Shown here: positions 1 through 10,029 of the stretch, piece after piece | Position numbering within the stretch: the first letter of the stretch is position 1 | How the letters are laid out: each line of letters opens with the position of its first letter | Assembly (NCBI GenBank): GCA_015178975.1 | Contig: WHVD01000079.1 | Location: 332,462 to 396,461, forward strand | DNA from: Hysterangium stoloniferum | Taxonomy: Eukaryota > Basidiomycota > Agaricomycetes > Hysterangiales > Hysterangiaceae | Direction: 5' to 3' | DNA length: 64,000 nucleotides | The notes under the pieces: generated by a model | What the model was told of the DNA's origin: nothing | Databases searched by the model: none | The model's input: only the letters and a program-made list of their open reading frames with translations | Position numbers and translations under genes: made by a program

Positions 1-877
1 TCGACCAGGACAAAACTGCTGGAACAATCACCATTTCCCAACAAGCATACCTTGAATGAGTGCTGAATAGGTTTGGCATGGGGGACTGCAATACTCAAGG
101 GACACCACTACCCCCTGGCATTACTCTCACTTGAGACATGAGGCCAAAGATGCAGGAGGATCACTTGTTTATGGCAGATAAACCATATCACAAACTTTTA
201 GGTTCCATTATGTATGCTCAAATCACAACAAGGCCAGATTTATCATACTCTGTATCAACTCTTAGTAAATGTGCTTCTAACCCAGGACATGCTCACTGGA
301 ATGCACTAACCCATGTTCTATGGTATATTAAGGGCACTCTGGACTATAAAATAACCTATGGAGGAAATTTTAGGGACCTTCAACCCATTGGATATGTGGA
401 TGCTGATTTTGGCAGAGATCTTGACAACTGTTGCTCATGTTTGGGGTTCGTATTCATCCAATCTGGGGGGGCCAACTGTGTGGGGTACTCAGTATCAACC
501 AACCATAGCACTCTCGACCACCAAGGCCAACTATATGGCACTCACTAGGAAAATAGAGCAAATACTTTGGATGTACTCCACAATGGATGAAATTGGTTAC
601 CCCCAATCATGACCAGCATTACTTTGGAATGATAATTCTGGCATGGTGTCATTAATGAAGAATACTAAGAATAACAGATGAGTTAAACACATCAATATAT
701 GTATGGTATCATTACATTTGTGAACAAGTTAGTGAAGGGGATATCGAAGTATGCTGGATTGCATCAGTGGATAACCTTGCTGATATTTTCATAAAACCAC
801 TCACACATGTCATACACGAGAGACAGTGCATTGCACTTCACCTCTGTGAAATCAAAGGTCTGCTTAGCCAGGAAGAG
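1..877 (+). pseudogene. Ty1/copia pol 3' remnant (reverse transcriptase end and RNase H)
   Basis: This is the tail of a copia polyprotein that enters from the left of the window. Translation gives the RT C-terminus and connection region (TTRPDLSYSVSTLSKCASNP, then WYIKGTLDY), followed by the copia RNase H block with VWGTQYQPTIALSTTKANYM and the terminal signature DNLADIFIKPL near 769-801. Reading continues only by changing frame at a run of G around 464-470, and further stops lie at 57-59 (TGA), 610-612 and 678-680. The copy is therefore dead. It ends directly at the purine tract and LTR at 878, which fixes its plus orientation. The copia assignment is secure because RNase H lies at the 3' end with no integrase after it. 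Confidence 0.85.
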
Positions 878-1143
878 TGTTGGAATTAGGCTAATATGTG
901 CCCCTAAATTTGAAAGGGCACAGAATCCCATTAGCCCTATTGTGTGTCTCTATTGGGACTTTTGTTCTGCTATTCTTTTTGTTCTTGCTATAGGCTACTT
1001 GTCCTATTGCTCGATAGTGTATGATCACATGACCCACTTTCCTTGCTATTGTTCTCTTGTACTTAAATATAAACCTCATGAAACCATGTAAATTGTTAGT
1101 TGATTCTTTATTACCGATCAACCAAGACATCTTATTTCTAACA
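878..1143 (+). repeat. Copia 3' LTR (266 bp)
   Basis: The sequence begins TGTTGGAATTAG and ends TTCTAACA, an imperfect terminal inverted repeat of the copia type. It is preceded by the purine-rich GGAAGAG, a polypurine-tract candidate, directly after the pol remnant. It contains a TATA-like stretch and an ACTTAAATATAAACC segment. The matching 5' LTR lies outside the window. Confidence 0.75.
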
Positions 1144-2181
1144 TGCCATCATGTACTGCCATCTCTGTTCACAGGTGAATCTACTGTTAGGATCCTATCA
1201 TTTTGGAGTTTACAGAACTTGGTTTTATCCTTGTAACCCTCTTTCACCCCACTATCAGTATTTCCAACCATGGTCTTACCACCTGCAGTGCCCTAACACC
1301 TGTCCCTCTGTAGATTACCCTTTTGACCATCCTGTCCTATCTCCATTCTGATGCTCTCCTGTCACCCATTCGACATGTATGTTGCATTTGCCACCTCACA
1401 ACCTTTGGAACACTTGTGTTTCATCACATTTAGTCTGAGTTTGATCCTTGTTCTTTTTCCCACTTTCCTTTCACCCATCACAACTTCTCACTTCCTTGAT
1501 TGGCCTTCCAATCCTCCATCATACTTTTGTATAAAAAACCCTCTCATGTATGCTATAGTTTCTCCAGTTTGAATATCAACTTAGATTACCCCTTTTTTGT
1601 TTAAACCCTTTTGCTTGCTCCTAATACTCTTGTAGACATCATCAGACAGCTGCAACTCTTATCCTCACAACCCTTGACATTTTGGCCTTCCAGTTGATTC
1701 AGTTTAGTATCATCTTCAGCCAACAAATCATACTACTTGCTCTTCAAAAATACTGGAGCACCCTGACAGTTCATGCAAGGGTGCAACACATAAGTTGAAG
1801 CCAAGCTCCACTTGTTTTGTAGGATGAGACCTCCTGGTTAAGTATGAAATACCTGTCAGCCCTCTGGCATCACTCCCTCTTTTGTCTTTAGATTTTAGAT
1901 CTTAACATCTACTCAAGTTGTTAAGCTCAGGGCTTACAGGTGGGTATCTGGGTAAAACCCCCAGATATTCTGGGGACAGGTAGGACTTGGCCTCAGTGTA
2001 GGTGCTGTGCCCTCATATGATTGTTGGGTCATTTCAGATGGAGGGATATGGGAAACCTGGGGGGTCCAGGAATACACAAAGGGATAGAGACAGCAAGCCT
2101 TGGGCTCTGAGAATACACTATCTCTCAGTTGGAGGGCCCACAAGTTCTGGGAAGATGCTGGAGTCTACTTGTTAAACTCAT
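1144..2181. other. Decayed LTR material, no gene recognised
   Basis: No coding region is supported. Around 1779-1812 there is a minus-oriented copy of the shared LTR core motif (AACACATAAGTTGAAGCCAA). At 1931-2176 there is a degenerate minus-strand LTR-A-like end (AAAACCCCCAGATATTC, then ACTTGGCCTCAG). CTCAT at 2177-2181 is the left target duplication of the next LTR. Confidence 0.5.
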
Positions 2182-2591
2182 TGTCATGACTGTCACAGAA
2201 CTCTCACAAAAACATACAAGATCAACTTCAACACTCTTTCAACTAATCTTCAACTTGTCTCAATTCAACATCATACGTACTGTATATGATTTCATTAGTA
2301 AGTCATAATATAGTCATAGTAAAATGATGAAGAATATAAAAGGGCTACAATAGGAGCAAGGGAAGTCAGTCAGAAAATCTCCCACAAAATCTGTAAACTA
2401 GTCCATTGTATTAATAATCTACTTTCATTCTTCTCTTACATAATGTCATAACCTTTTGACATACTATTTATGAGCCATTGTATCTTGGAATTGCCTCTTA
2501 CTTTATCAACAGGATGAATTAATACTTCCTCTAATGAGGCATCTGTATTCAATTGATATTGACTTTATCGAAATAAATTTGATTTGTGTCA
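2182..2591 (+). repeat. Solo LTR, family C (410 bp)
   Basis: The unit starts TGTCATGACTGTCACA and ends GTGTCA. It is flanked by a perfect 5-bp target duplication, CTCAT (2177-2181 and 2592-2596). A TATA box (ATATAAAAGGG near 2335) is followed 33 nt later by AGTCAGAAAAT. It is homologous to 3259-3747. No primer-binding segment follows it, so it is a solo LTR formed by LTR-LTR recombination inside older LTR-A-like sequence. Confidence 0.8.
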
Positions 2592-2596
2592 CTCAT

Positions 2597-3258
2597 GGCT
2601 TACAGTTGGGCATCTGGGTAAAACCCCATGGATGCTCCAGGATAGGTAGGCCTAGGCTTCAGTTTATATGCTGAACCCTTGCACAATTGTCATGTCCAAC
2701 TTCAGATGTGGAGAATGGGAATCCCAGGAGGTCTTGGAATATGCAAGGTAGGGGACAGGAGACCCAGGGTTTCTGAGAATTTGCTATGTCAAGTCAGAAC
2801 ACCTGCAGGCTCTGGGAATACACTGGTACTGAGTTCTTAGAGTGAGAGGTGAAAATACTAGGTGTGCTAAGTTGATTTTCTGATCAGATTGTACAGTAAG
2901 TACATGTTTGGCTAACTATATAGAGCTAGAGATTATTCTACAAATGTGGCAGGACAAAAAGACAAGACAGGTAAAAAAGAAAGGACCAGGCATACTATAC
3001 TAGGGAGAAGGGTCAAACACAGGAGGCATAATAAACCAGGTGTCAAACAGGTTCAGGGGCAGATTAGGACAAAGATCTTCAAGTGTCTAAGACTTAGGAA
3101 GATTCAGGCAGAGCCCAGTTGGTGAGTCATACTGTAAAAGAGAGTGAAGTGCTTATGTATAGGATAGGGTCTGGGACCTGGCAGGTTTTCCAGTCCCAAC
3201 CATACCCTCCCTTTATGGCCAATTTCCCAAAGAGGCCTTTGAGCATGATAAGGTTTGC
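2597..3258 (-). repeat. Degenerate LTR-A-like sequence
   Basis: This is the continuation of the LTR-A-like material interrupted by the solo LTR-C. It has AAAACCCCATGGATGCTCC, CTAGGCTTCAGTTTATATGC (a decayed shared core motif), and ATTTTCTGATCAGATTGTAC, all in the order and orientation of the LTR-A copies at 5346 and 19827. It is heavily diverged. Confidence 0.5.
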
Positions 3259-3747
3259 TGTCACAACTGTCACAAAACATCAAAAACAATCAAGATCAAC
3301 TTCAACAATTCTTTGACTCAACTTCGACAATATTTCAACTTAATGAACAAACTTTGACAAACCTTCAATTTGACAAACATTTGACTTTATTCAACAACTT
3401 TGATTAGCCTTCAACTTGTTTCATTTCAACATCATGAATGATTTCATTCTTAAATCATAACATAGTCATAGGTAAACAATGATAAAAAGGAATGATAGGA
3501 GTGAGGGAAGTCAGTCAGAAAATCTCAACCTCATCTGTACAATAGTAATTGTATTATTAATCTGAGTCTCTAAAGTTGTAACACTTTCAACATTACACCT
3601 GTGAGCCTTCATGTCTGGTATTAGCCTCTTATTTCATTGACAGGATGCATCAATACTTCATCAAATGAGGCTTCTACATATATTCAATATTGTAGAGTAT
3701 ATTTTGATTGATACTTTGACTCTATCAAAAAAAGTTGATTCATGTCA
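3259..3747 (+). repeat. Family C 5' LTR (489 bp) of a truncated gypsy element
   Basis: It starts TGTCACAACTGTCACA and ends TTCATGTCA. It is homologous along its length to the solo LTR at 2182-2591, with an extra block of about 80 bp near 3310-3400. The TATA-like GATAAAAAGG at 3481 is followed 32 nt later by AGTCAGAAAAT (3513-3523). A self-complementary primer-binding segment starts 2 nt beyond its end, and a gag remnant lies downstream, so this is a 5' LTR. Confidence 0.75.
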
Positions 3748-3749
3748 GT

Positions 3750-3760
3750 ATTTTCTGACT
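3750..3760 (+). promoter_or_regulatory. Self-primer binding site of the family C element
   Basis: ATTTTCTGACT lies 2 nt after the LTR end. It is the exact reverse complement of AGTCAGAAAAT at 3513-3523, the predicted 5' end of the transcript. This is the arrangement known for Tf1/sushi elements, where the RNA 5' end primes minus-strand synthesis. Confidence 0.7.
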
Positions 3761-3929
3761 ATCAACAGTTAATGAAGCCCAGGATGGGATCCAAGACTGT
3801 CAAAGAGTCAAGTACTATGGCACTTCAATCTGTGGCCTCCATTCCTTTGCCAAAACCTATCTGACCCTCAAGAATTTGAGTATCACTGTTACCCAAAACA
3901 CAACAAGCTATGTTGCCAACAACTCCACA

Positions 3930-4400
3930 AGTGACATCACCAATTTGGGAATCAGAAGAAGTTTGAGAAGAGTGTATTAAATCTCCAATGTTGCCAATTC
4001 AAAAACATGAATCTCCACCCAAGTCTCCACCTCCAGAACTTGTTACTTCTGAGGATGAAACAATGTTTCGACATTTTGGAGCTGCACTTGGAAAGGTTCT
4101 CAAAGATTGATTATCTTCCCTCAAAGAATCTGAGATTACAATTAATAAACCAGAAGAGTTTACAGGAGAAGAGCCATCAATGTTGAAGAATTTTATCACT
4201 CAATGCAAAATGGTTTTTTGATTTTGACCAAAGTCATATGACTCCAATCAGTCAAAAATTACAATAGTAACTTCTTACTTTTGTAAAACTGCTCAAGAGT
4301 GGTGGCAACCTTACTTGTTAAACCCTCTGATTCCAGCTCAATCTTTTCTTGTGGACTATCTCAATTTGGAGAAATTGATACAGAGGCTGCAGGGACTAGT
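3930..4400 (+). pseudogene. Gypsy gag remnant
   Basis: Pieces of a Ty3/gypsy capsid are readable across stops: NKPEEFTGEEPSMLKNFITQ near 4144-4203, then TSYFCKTAQEWWQPYLL near 4269-4320. They correspond to the usual gag blocks with an F-T-G-E start and a W-W motif. TGA and TAG codons interrupt it (for example near 4109 and 4219). Everything downstream of about 4400 (protease, RT, integrase) is missing. It belongs with the LTR at 3259-3747. Confidence 0.65.
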
Positions 4401-5345
4401 AACTGAGAGGTTGGAGGGGCATGGAGAGGCCAGGTGCCCTAGAAGAGGTCCTGGGGTGGATAGCAGCAGGCATAGTTATTAAAATGATAGAATAGATGGA
4501 AAATTGGGGCACAAAATAGTGCCCCTAGTGGATTAATAGACCACCACTTGGACACATACACATACTAGTTACCAGAAGTAACCAAACTCAGACAACTGCT
4601 TGTTGGACAGAGTCACAGACATGGATAGGGGAGTTCTCAATGTGATGTGACAGCATAAAAAGACTAATGTGGAAAGAATAGAAGAGCAATATGGAATGAA
4701 ACAACTGAATAACAAAAGGTTATACCAAAGTGTAAGTGTTAAGAGTGGGACAACATGGGAAAGGGAAAAAGGGGGACCAAAAGGTCATTATATACTTAAC
4801 CAGCAACTCCAGTTCTAAAAACAAGTAGAGCTTGGCTTCAACATGTGTTGTGCCCTTGCACAAAACTGCCAGATTCTCTGATACTTTGAAATAAGCAAGA
4901 AAGTATGTTGCAGGATACATTATGGCACTTAGCTGTAAATGAGGGTCCAGAGGCTAAGGTCAAAAAGGTCATAAGTCTCAGGCTGGCCAGACACTAGCAA
5001 AAGGATTAAGCAGTATGAACAATACTTAAAAGGTAAATGAAGTTATTATTGCATGCACTTCTAAACATGAGAGGGGGATTCTAAATGGGCATTCTGAGTC
5101 AATATTCAAACTGAAGGATAGTAGTGTACATGATGGGATTTTATACTAAAGTAAATGGAAGCACAGAGCTGAAAATGGAGATTTGATATTAACAGAACAA
5201 AGGAAATCAGGAAACAGAACAGGATATTAAGAAAAGGAATACAAGACAACAGAAAAAAAGATAAATATTCTGAGGTGGCAAATGATATGGTGAATTGATG
5301 CAAGGAATAATGGAATGTCATTAGAACAGAACTAAGATAGAGTGG
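4400..5345. other. No gene; decayed repeat sequence
   Basis: No coding region is supported. A diverged shared LTR core motif occurs near 4828-4856 (GCTTGGCTTCAACATGTG). The rest is AT-rich and not recognised. Confidence 0.4.
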
Positions 5346-6146
5346 TGTTAGGGTACATACATGGCAGGTTTCCGGAGAAACCTGCAGGATATCCGGTAGG
5401 ACTTGGCTTCAGCTTATAGGCTGCACCTCGCGAGATCATGTTGTCCAATTTTAGACAGGTGGACAGGAATCCCAGGGAGTCCAGGGTCATAGGTCAGAGG
5501 TCGTGGGTCGAGAGGTTGGGAGTCAAGGTAAATAAGAGAGATAGATGTGTCGGAGCCCATGGGCTCCGACTAGCGTGAGCGGTGTAGTTCAAGGAGGAGT
5601 TTAGAGCGGAAAATGTATTAGATTACTGGGGAATCTAAGCCGATTTTCTGACTGGATTGTATGTACAACATCTGCCAGACTATATAGACTGTGGAATGAA
5701 TAATATACCAAATCCAGTAATGATGAAACGAAACTAGCAAAACATGAAATGAGAATAGTAAAGATCAAATTTGGTATTAGGAACGGGATGGAACAGAGTG
5801 GAGTCCAAATTGTGACAAATAATAAACCATAACAGGAAACGGAGCGGGAGCGGAGTCCAAATCATGACAGGTCATTTGACTAAAATGGGAACAGGGCTCA
5901 GTTAGAGAGATGACAGGTTTTCCGAGTGGGGTCCAGTGACTGATGCATGGGACAGAGTTGGATATAGACCAGGATGGAGTCCGGTGGGTATTCTGGTGAC
6001 TGATACACAATGTAATGAAGTCGAACATGGACAAGTCTGACATATGGAGTCTGGTGGGAATTCTGGCAAACTGACAATCGGTGCATATAGGGTGCAGGTG
6101 CGTATAAGTTAGTGCCCAGAGTCTGGCAGGAGTTCCAGTCATAACA
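5346..6146 (-). repeat. Solo LTR, family A (801 bp)
   Basis: In plus-strand terms it runs from TGTTAGGGTACATAC to CCAGTCATAACA. The sense direction is minus, judged by the TATA and leader order in the better copy at 30684. The flanks AGTGG (5341-5345) and AGTGA (6147-6151) agree at four of five bases. It contains the shared core motif (GGCTTCAGCTTATAGGCTGC, 5404-5423) and a perfect palindrome GGAGCCCATGGGCTCC near 5552. Confidence 0.85.
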
Positions 6147-6248
6147 AGTGACTGGAAAAGAAAATCATAAAGTGGGTATGTTGTTGGGTATCACAATGCC
6201 AGAGGACAGTACATGTATGTAGGTTGAAAATATGTACACATAGGGGCC

Positions 6249-7430
6249 TGTAATGTATTTAGGGGTTTCTCTCAGCTAGCTCAATAAATGCTATAGTGTC
6301 ACAGAGCTTCAACAATAAAACAAGCAAAGGTCCCGTAATTTAAATACTGATAGATTAATTAGTTGTGCTATTAAGCTTAAACAACTAAAATCAATGCTTA
6401 TTTTGATTATTGAGAGGTTCAATAGAACTGTGTATGACTCTTTTAGCAAATAAATAGCTATTCCTTGAGAATAGGGGCTGGAAGCATATATGCACAGTAA
6501 CTTGGCAGAGACTTGATATAAAGCTTCGGTTTCTTGTAATATTTGTAACTATTAATAGATATTTAACAAGGTGTTAAATAATTTATTAACAGAGGCAATA
6601 ATTTGTATCAGATTAATTGAGTGCTTGTACTTGGTTAATTCAATAAACTTAGGTATGGGCCTTGAATAATCTAAGTGTTGGCAGGGATTTCAGTAAGGAT
6701 ACTTGTATTTAATAAGCCTAAGGGGTAGCTGTGAGGCTGGGGAACTTAGATGATTAGCTAAGTTCAAGAGTGCTGACACAGAGTTCTAGATTCTGCAAGT
6801 GTAGGTGTTTGCAGTTAGTATATCAGACTAAGGCTATTATTGTCCTTAGGATGATGAGATAAGCTTCTGAGTTGTGCTGTAAAATATGTGTGTGATAAGT
6901 TATTTTATTGCAGATTTCTGGCCCTCCTTATATACATTTTGATAACTAATTATTTAACTATCTAATTATTTTTGATACCATTACTGAGTCAGTAATGATA
7001 TCATGTTTAACTATTTATTACCCTTTTTCTATCCTATGACTCCCATGTCTGAGACAAGGATTCCAATCTAAGCCTGAACTTGAAGGTTCAGAGACCAAGA
7101 TCCGGGATGGAAGCAAATGCCAGTGACTCAAGCCTTGACTTAAGTAACAGGTCACATGACACCAAAAATGTGCAAGGCAAAGTGCCAGGAAGCAATAAGT
7201 AAGTAAATAAAAGATAAATAATTAGTTAAAAAATTATATAATAAATTAAATGAGATATAATAGCATTATATGAGCTATATGCTATTATTATGCAAAGTTA
7301 AAAGGAACTAGGCCTTAGATTTCACAATAAAAATATAATAAAAATACAATAAATTCAAAAAAATACTAATTAATTCAAAGAAAATTAAGAGAATTTTATG
7401 AGATACATATGTAATACTGATACCTCACAG
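6249..7430 (-). repeat. Solo LTR, family X (1182 bp)
   Basis: It starts TGTAATGTATTTAGGGG and ends ATACCTCACA in plus-strand terms, with a perfect 5-bp target duplication GGGCC (6244-6248 and 7431-7435). The sense strand is taken as minus because the related copy at about 32205-34200 has a clear TATA box in the opposite orientation. It serves as the uninterrupted reference for the copy split at 17666-29656. Confidence 0.85.
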
Positions 7431-7554
7431 GGCCTGAATAATGTGGTTCTTAACAGAAAGGTTCTAAATCAATGTTTGAACTGGAGATTAGGAGGATAAC
7501 CCAAAACTTTTAAAAATGATTTATTCAATAAAGTATATACATTCATATTGTTTG

Positions 7555-8117
7555 TGTTACGACCCGTTCCCGGATGTTTCAATATCCGACTTCCGATCTC
7601 CCACTTTCGATATCCGATATCCGACTACGGAACATCATAGTTACCGTATCATCCATGTTCTTCGTTTGTTCCGCATTTGGTAATTTGTCCGTTGACAAGT
7701 ATTCACTCGTTTGTTGTTGTATTCCCGTCTCGGAATATTGTCTTCCTAATATGTCTTATTGTATTTCCGTTTTAAGAACACTTCCGTTTCCGTCTTATTA
7801 TGGTCTCAGTTTGTAGTACAATAACGAGTAGACTTATATTAGTTTCCGCGAATTTGTACTTTACTTTAGATCTGATATCGACTTAGTTTCTTATTCCTCC
7901 TCCCATCTTTCTGTACGCTCGATATTCGGAACTCTTCGGAACTCTGAATATCCATATCTTCCGTCGTTAGTTCACTTCCGAAATTAAGGACATTGAGCGT
8001 TTGCGTAGAGGCGCAGCACATAAGCTGAAGCCAACGTCCTGACCCTATCCACGAGTTTCCGACTTCCCGGTGACTTCCCGATAGTTCCGGAATAAGTTCC
8101 CGACACGGCACTTAACA
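7555..8117 (+). repeat. Solo LTR, family B (563 bp)
   Basis: It starts TGTTACGACCCGTTCCC and ends GACACGGCACTTAACA, with perfect target duplications GTTTG (7550-7554 and 8118-8122). It is the reverse complement of the gypsy-B LTRs at 56674 and 63622. TATATT at 7835-7840 is followed by AGATCTGATAT at 7868-7878, the self-primer segment. The shared core motif is at 8011-8033. Confidence 0.9.
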
Positions 8118-8359
8118 GTTTGCTGTAGAATTAATATTTAATCAAATTCAGTTGATTAGGTATCACTCTAAAGAATGCAAAAATATTAATATTTATCCTA
8201 TATCTGACAAAATTTAGTCAAACAATCATCTGTAGATTATTCTTTTGGAATAAATTGCACAAGGGGGATTGGTACCCCAGGTAGTTCTGGTTAACTCTCT
8301 AAACCAACTAAATTTAAATTATATGAAATATATTTGAAAGTTTGCTTGTATACAAGAGA

Positions 8360-8540
8360 ATACATCATAACCCAAAGCTTAAGTCATAACCCAAATAATC
8401 TAGGTTAACCCAAATAATCTTGTTTAACCCAAAGATTAAGTCATAACCCAAATAATCTAGGTTAACCCAAATAATCTAGGTTAACCCAAATAATCTTGTT
8501 TAACCCAAAGATTAAGTCATAACCCAAATAATTTTGTGTA
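8360..8540. repeat. Tandem repeat of about 17 bp units
   Basis: The units are variants of TTAACCCAAATAATCTAGG, alternating with AACCCAAAGATTAAGTCAT. They form a higher-order period of roughly 70-85 bp with about nine to ten units. Nothing indicates coding. Confidence 0.8.
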
Positions 8541-8879
8541 ACAATGTCATTTGTGCATATTTTAAAAGGCATGCATATTTTAAAGATGAAATTCCAGGTA
8601 ATTAAATATAAACTTATAGAATAAGTTGTTATGGCCAGAAGGAATAGTCTTACTTAGTTCACCAATTTTAAGCCATTTTTTTGCCTCCATGTTCACTGCC
8701 TCTCTCAGGATACTCCAGGCGCTCAGCTCCCCTGGGATACCCCGCGTGTGTTCCCGATTAGGTATCACTTTCCCACACTTCATCACGCCTGGCTGAAATG
8801 TAAAAAAGAATATATATATATTATACAATATTTACGATATAATTACGAGAGACCGTCAGTGCAACTCGATGCTTGACAA

Positions 8880-9620
8880 AACAATGTTTTCAATATTATA
8901 TGTAAAATACCAACTGGGGCACATCTTCAAGGTAAGTACAAATCCTCATCCTTCCTCAGCGCATATTCTAATTTTTAACTTTTACACTATATTCCAGGTT
9001 TCACACTGTTGACACGCACATACATGTTAGTGTGTTTGAGCAAGGATGGAAACTCTTCCATCTTACCAAATCTGGGGCGAAGGCCAGGAAGGCACCCGAG
9101 GCAGAGTGTATGAAATTTATATATGAAACTGGCCCAGAAAAGTTTCACCATCTGTTGACACCTGATTGGGACATTGCACGCAAGGTATGAGGGGAGGAAT
9201 AACACAGCGACAATGGTTAAATAATTGTGTTGCAGCACAGGATCTGGGACATAGACGGGAAGTATCTCAAGTCACTCGGATCTCCAAATGTCAATTTGAC
9301 GAAGGACCCGATTGTTGAATTCGTTCCAGGTGGTGTGCGGACCACTACTAAAAATTACCATGCAGACGTAGTGATCTTTGCAACCGGCTTCCACTCAATG
9401 AACAACCTTACTACCCTCCGTGTATATGGGCGAAATGGTGAAGGCACAGTGGCAATTTTGGACACTGCGAACACTAAAGTGTCAGCTGCCAATGGTGGGT
9501 TTATGTCCATCATCACTGTTCTATATTTTATTGGTCTCATGGTTTGTTTATGTTGCAATTGGCAGATTGACCGAATATCATCAGTGAATATTTGTACTTT
9601 GGTCAAGATAATGGGAAAGT
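8880..9620 (+). pseudogene. Flavin-dependent monooxygenase (Baeyer-Villiger-like) gene fragment
   Basis: Two exon-like segments read through a GTATGA...TTGCAG intron (about 9187-9234). The first gives LTPDWDIARK and the second gives SPNVNLTKDPIVEFVPGGV, then ADVVIFATGF. The FATGF block with the preceding V-x-L-x-x-D-P-I pattern is typical of FAD/NAD(P)H-dependent monooxygenases. A further candidate intron (GTAAGT...TTCCAG) lies at about 8931-8998. The N-terminal GxGxxG dinucleotide-binding domain and everything after about 9500 are absent, so only the middle of the protein is present. It may be an exon set captured or stranded by flanking repeats. The family call rests on motif memory, not on a search. 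Confidence 0.55.
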
Positions 9621-10029
9621 GTATTCATGGGATTTGCCCAAGTAAATGTGCTATGTCAATATATTGTCATCTCTTAAGTTATTGTTCTCATTATTTTGCG
9701 ATGATCATCTGTGAGGTCTAATTGGCTTTGTGTTTGTTAGCAAAACTATGGTTTTCTTATCTAGAGCTCACCTTGCTGAGTTCGTCCCCTCTGAGCGTTT
9801 CCCTCCAGTATTGACCTCAGCACCATTTTTACACTTTCTCTCCCTTTCTTTAGGAGTACCATACTGTCTTCTCCATGGTTTAGAAATACCTTCTTCTTTA
9901 AGAGCATCCCTTAGTGCAAGGGTGAGCTCTGTTGTACCATTTACTGCCATTGCCATTTTTTAGAAAGATCTCATTATCACGTCCACATCTATTCATGGAA
10001 TTAAAATCAAAATAGTATGAGTCGAGTAA

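Noticed and set aside
8360-8540. CRISPR-like or telomere-like array
   Set aside because: Units are contiguous without unique spacers, and the unit is not a telomere repeat.
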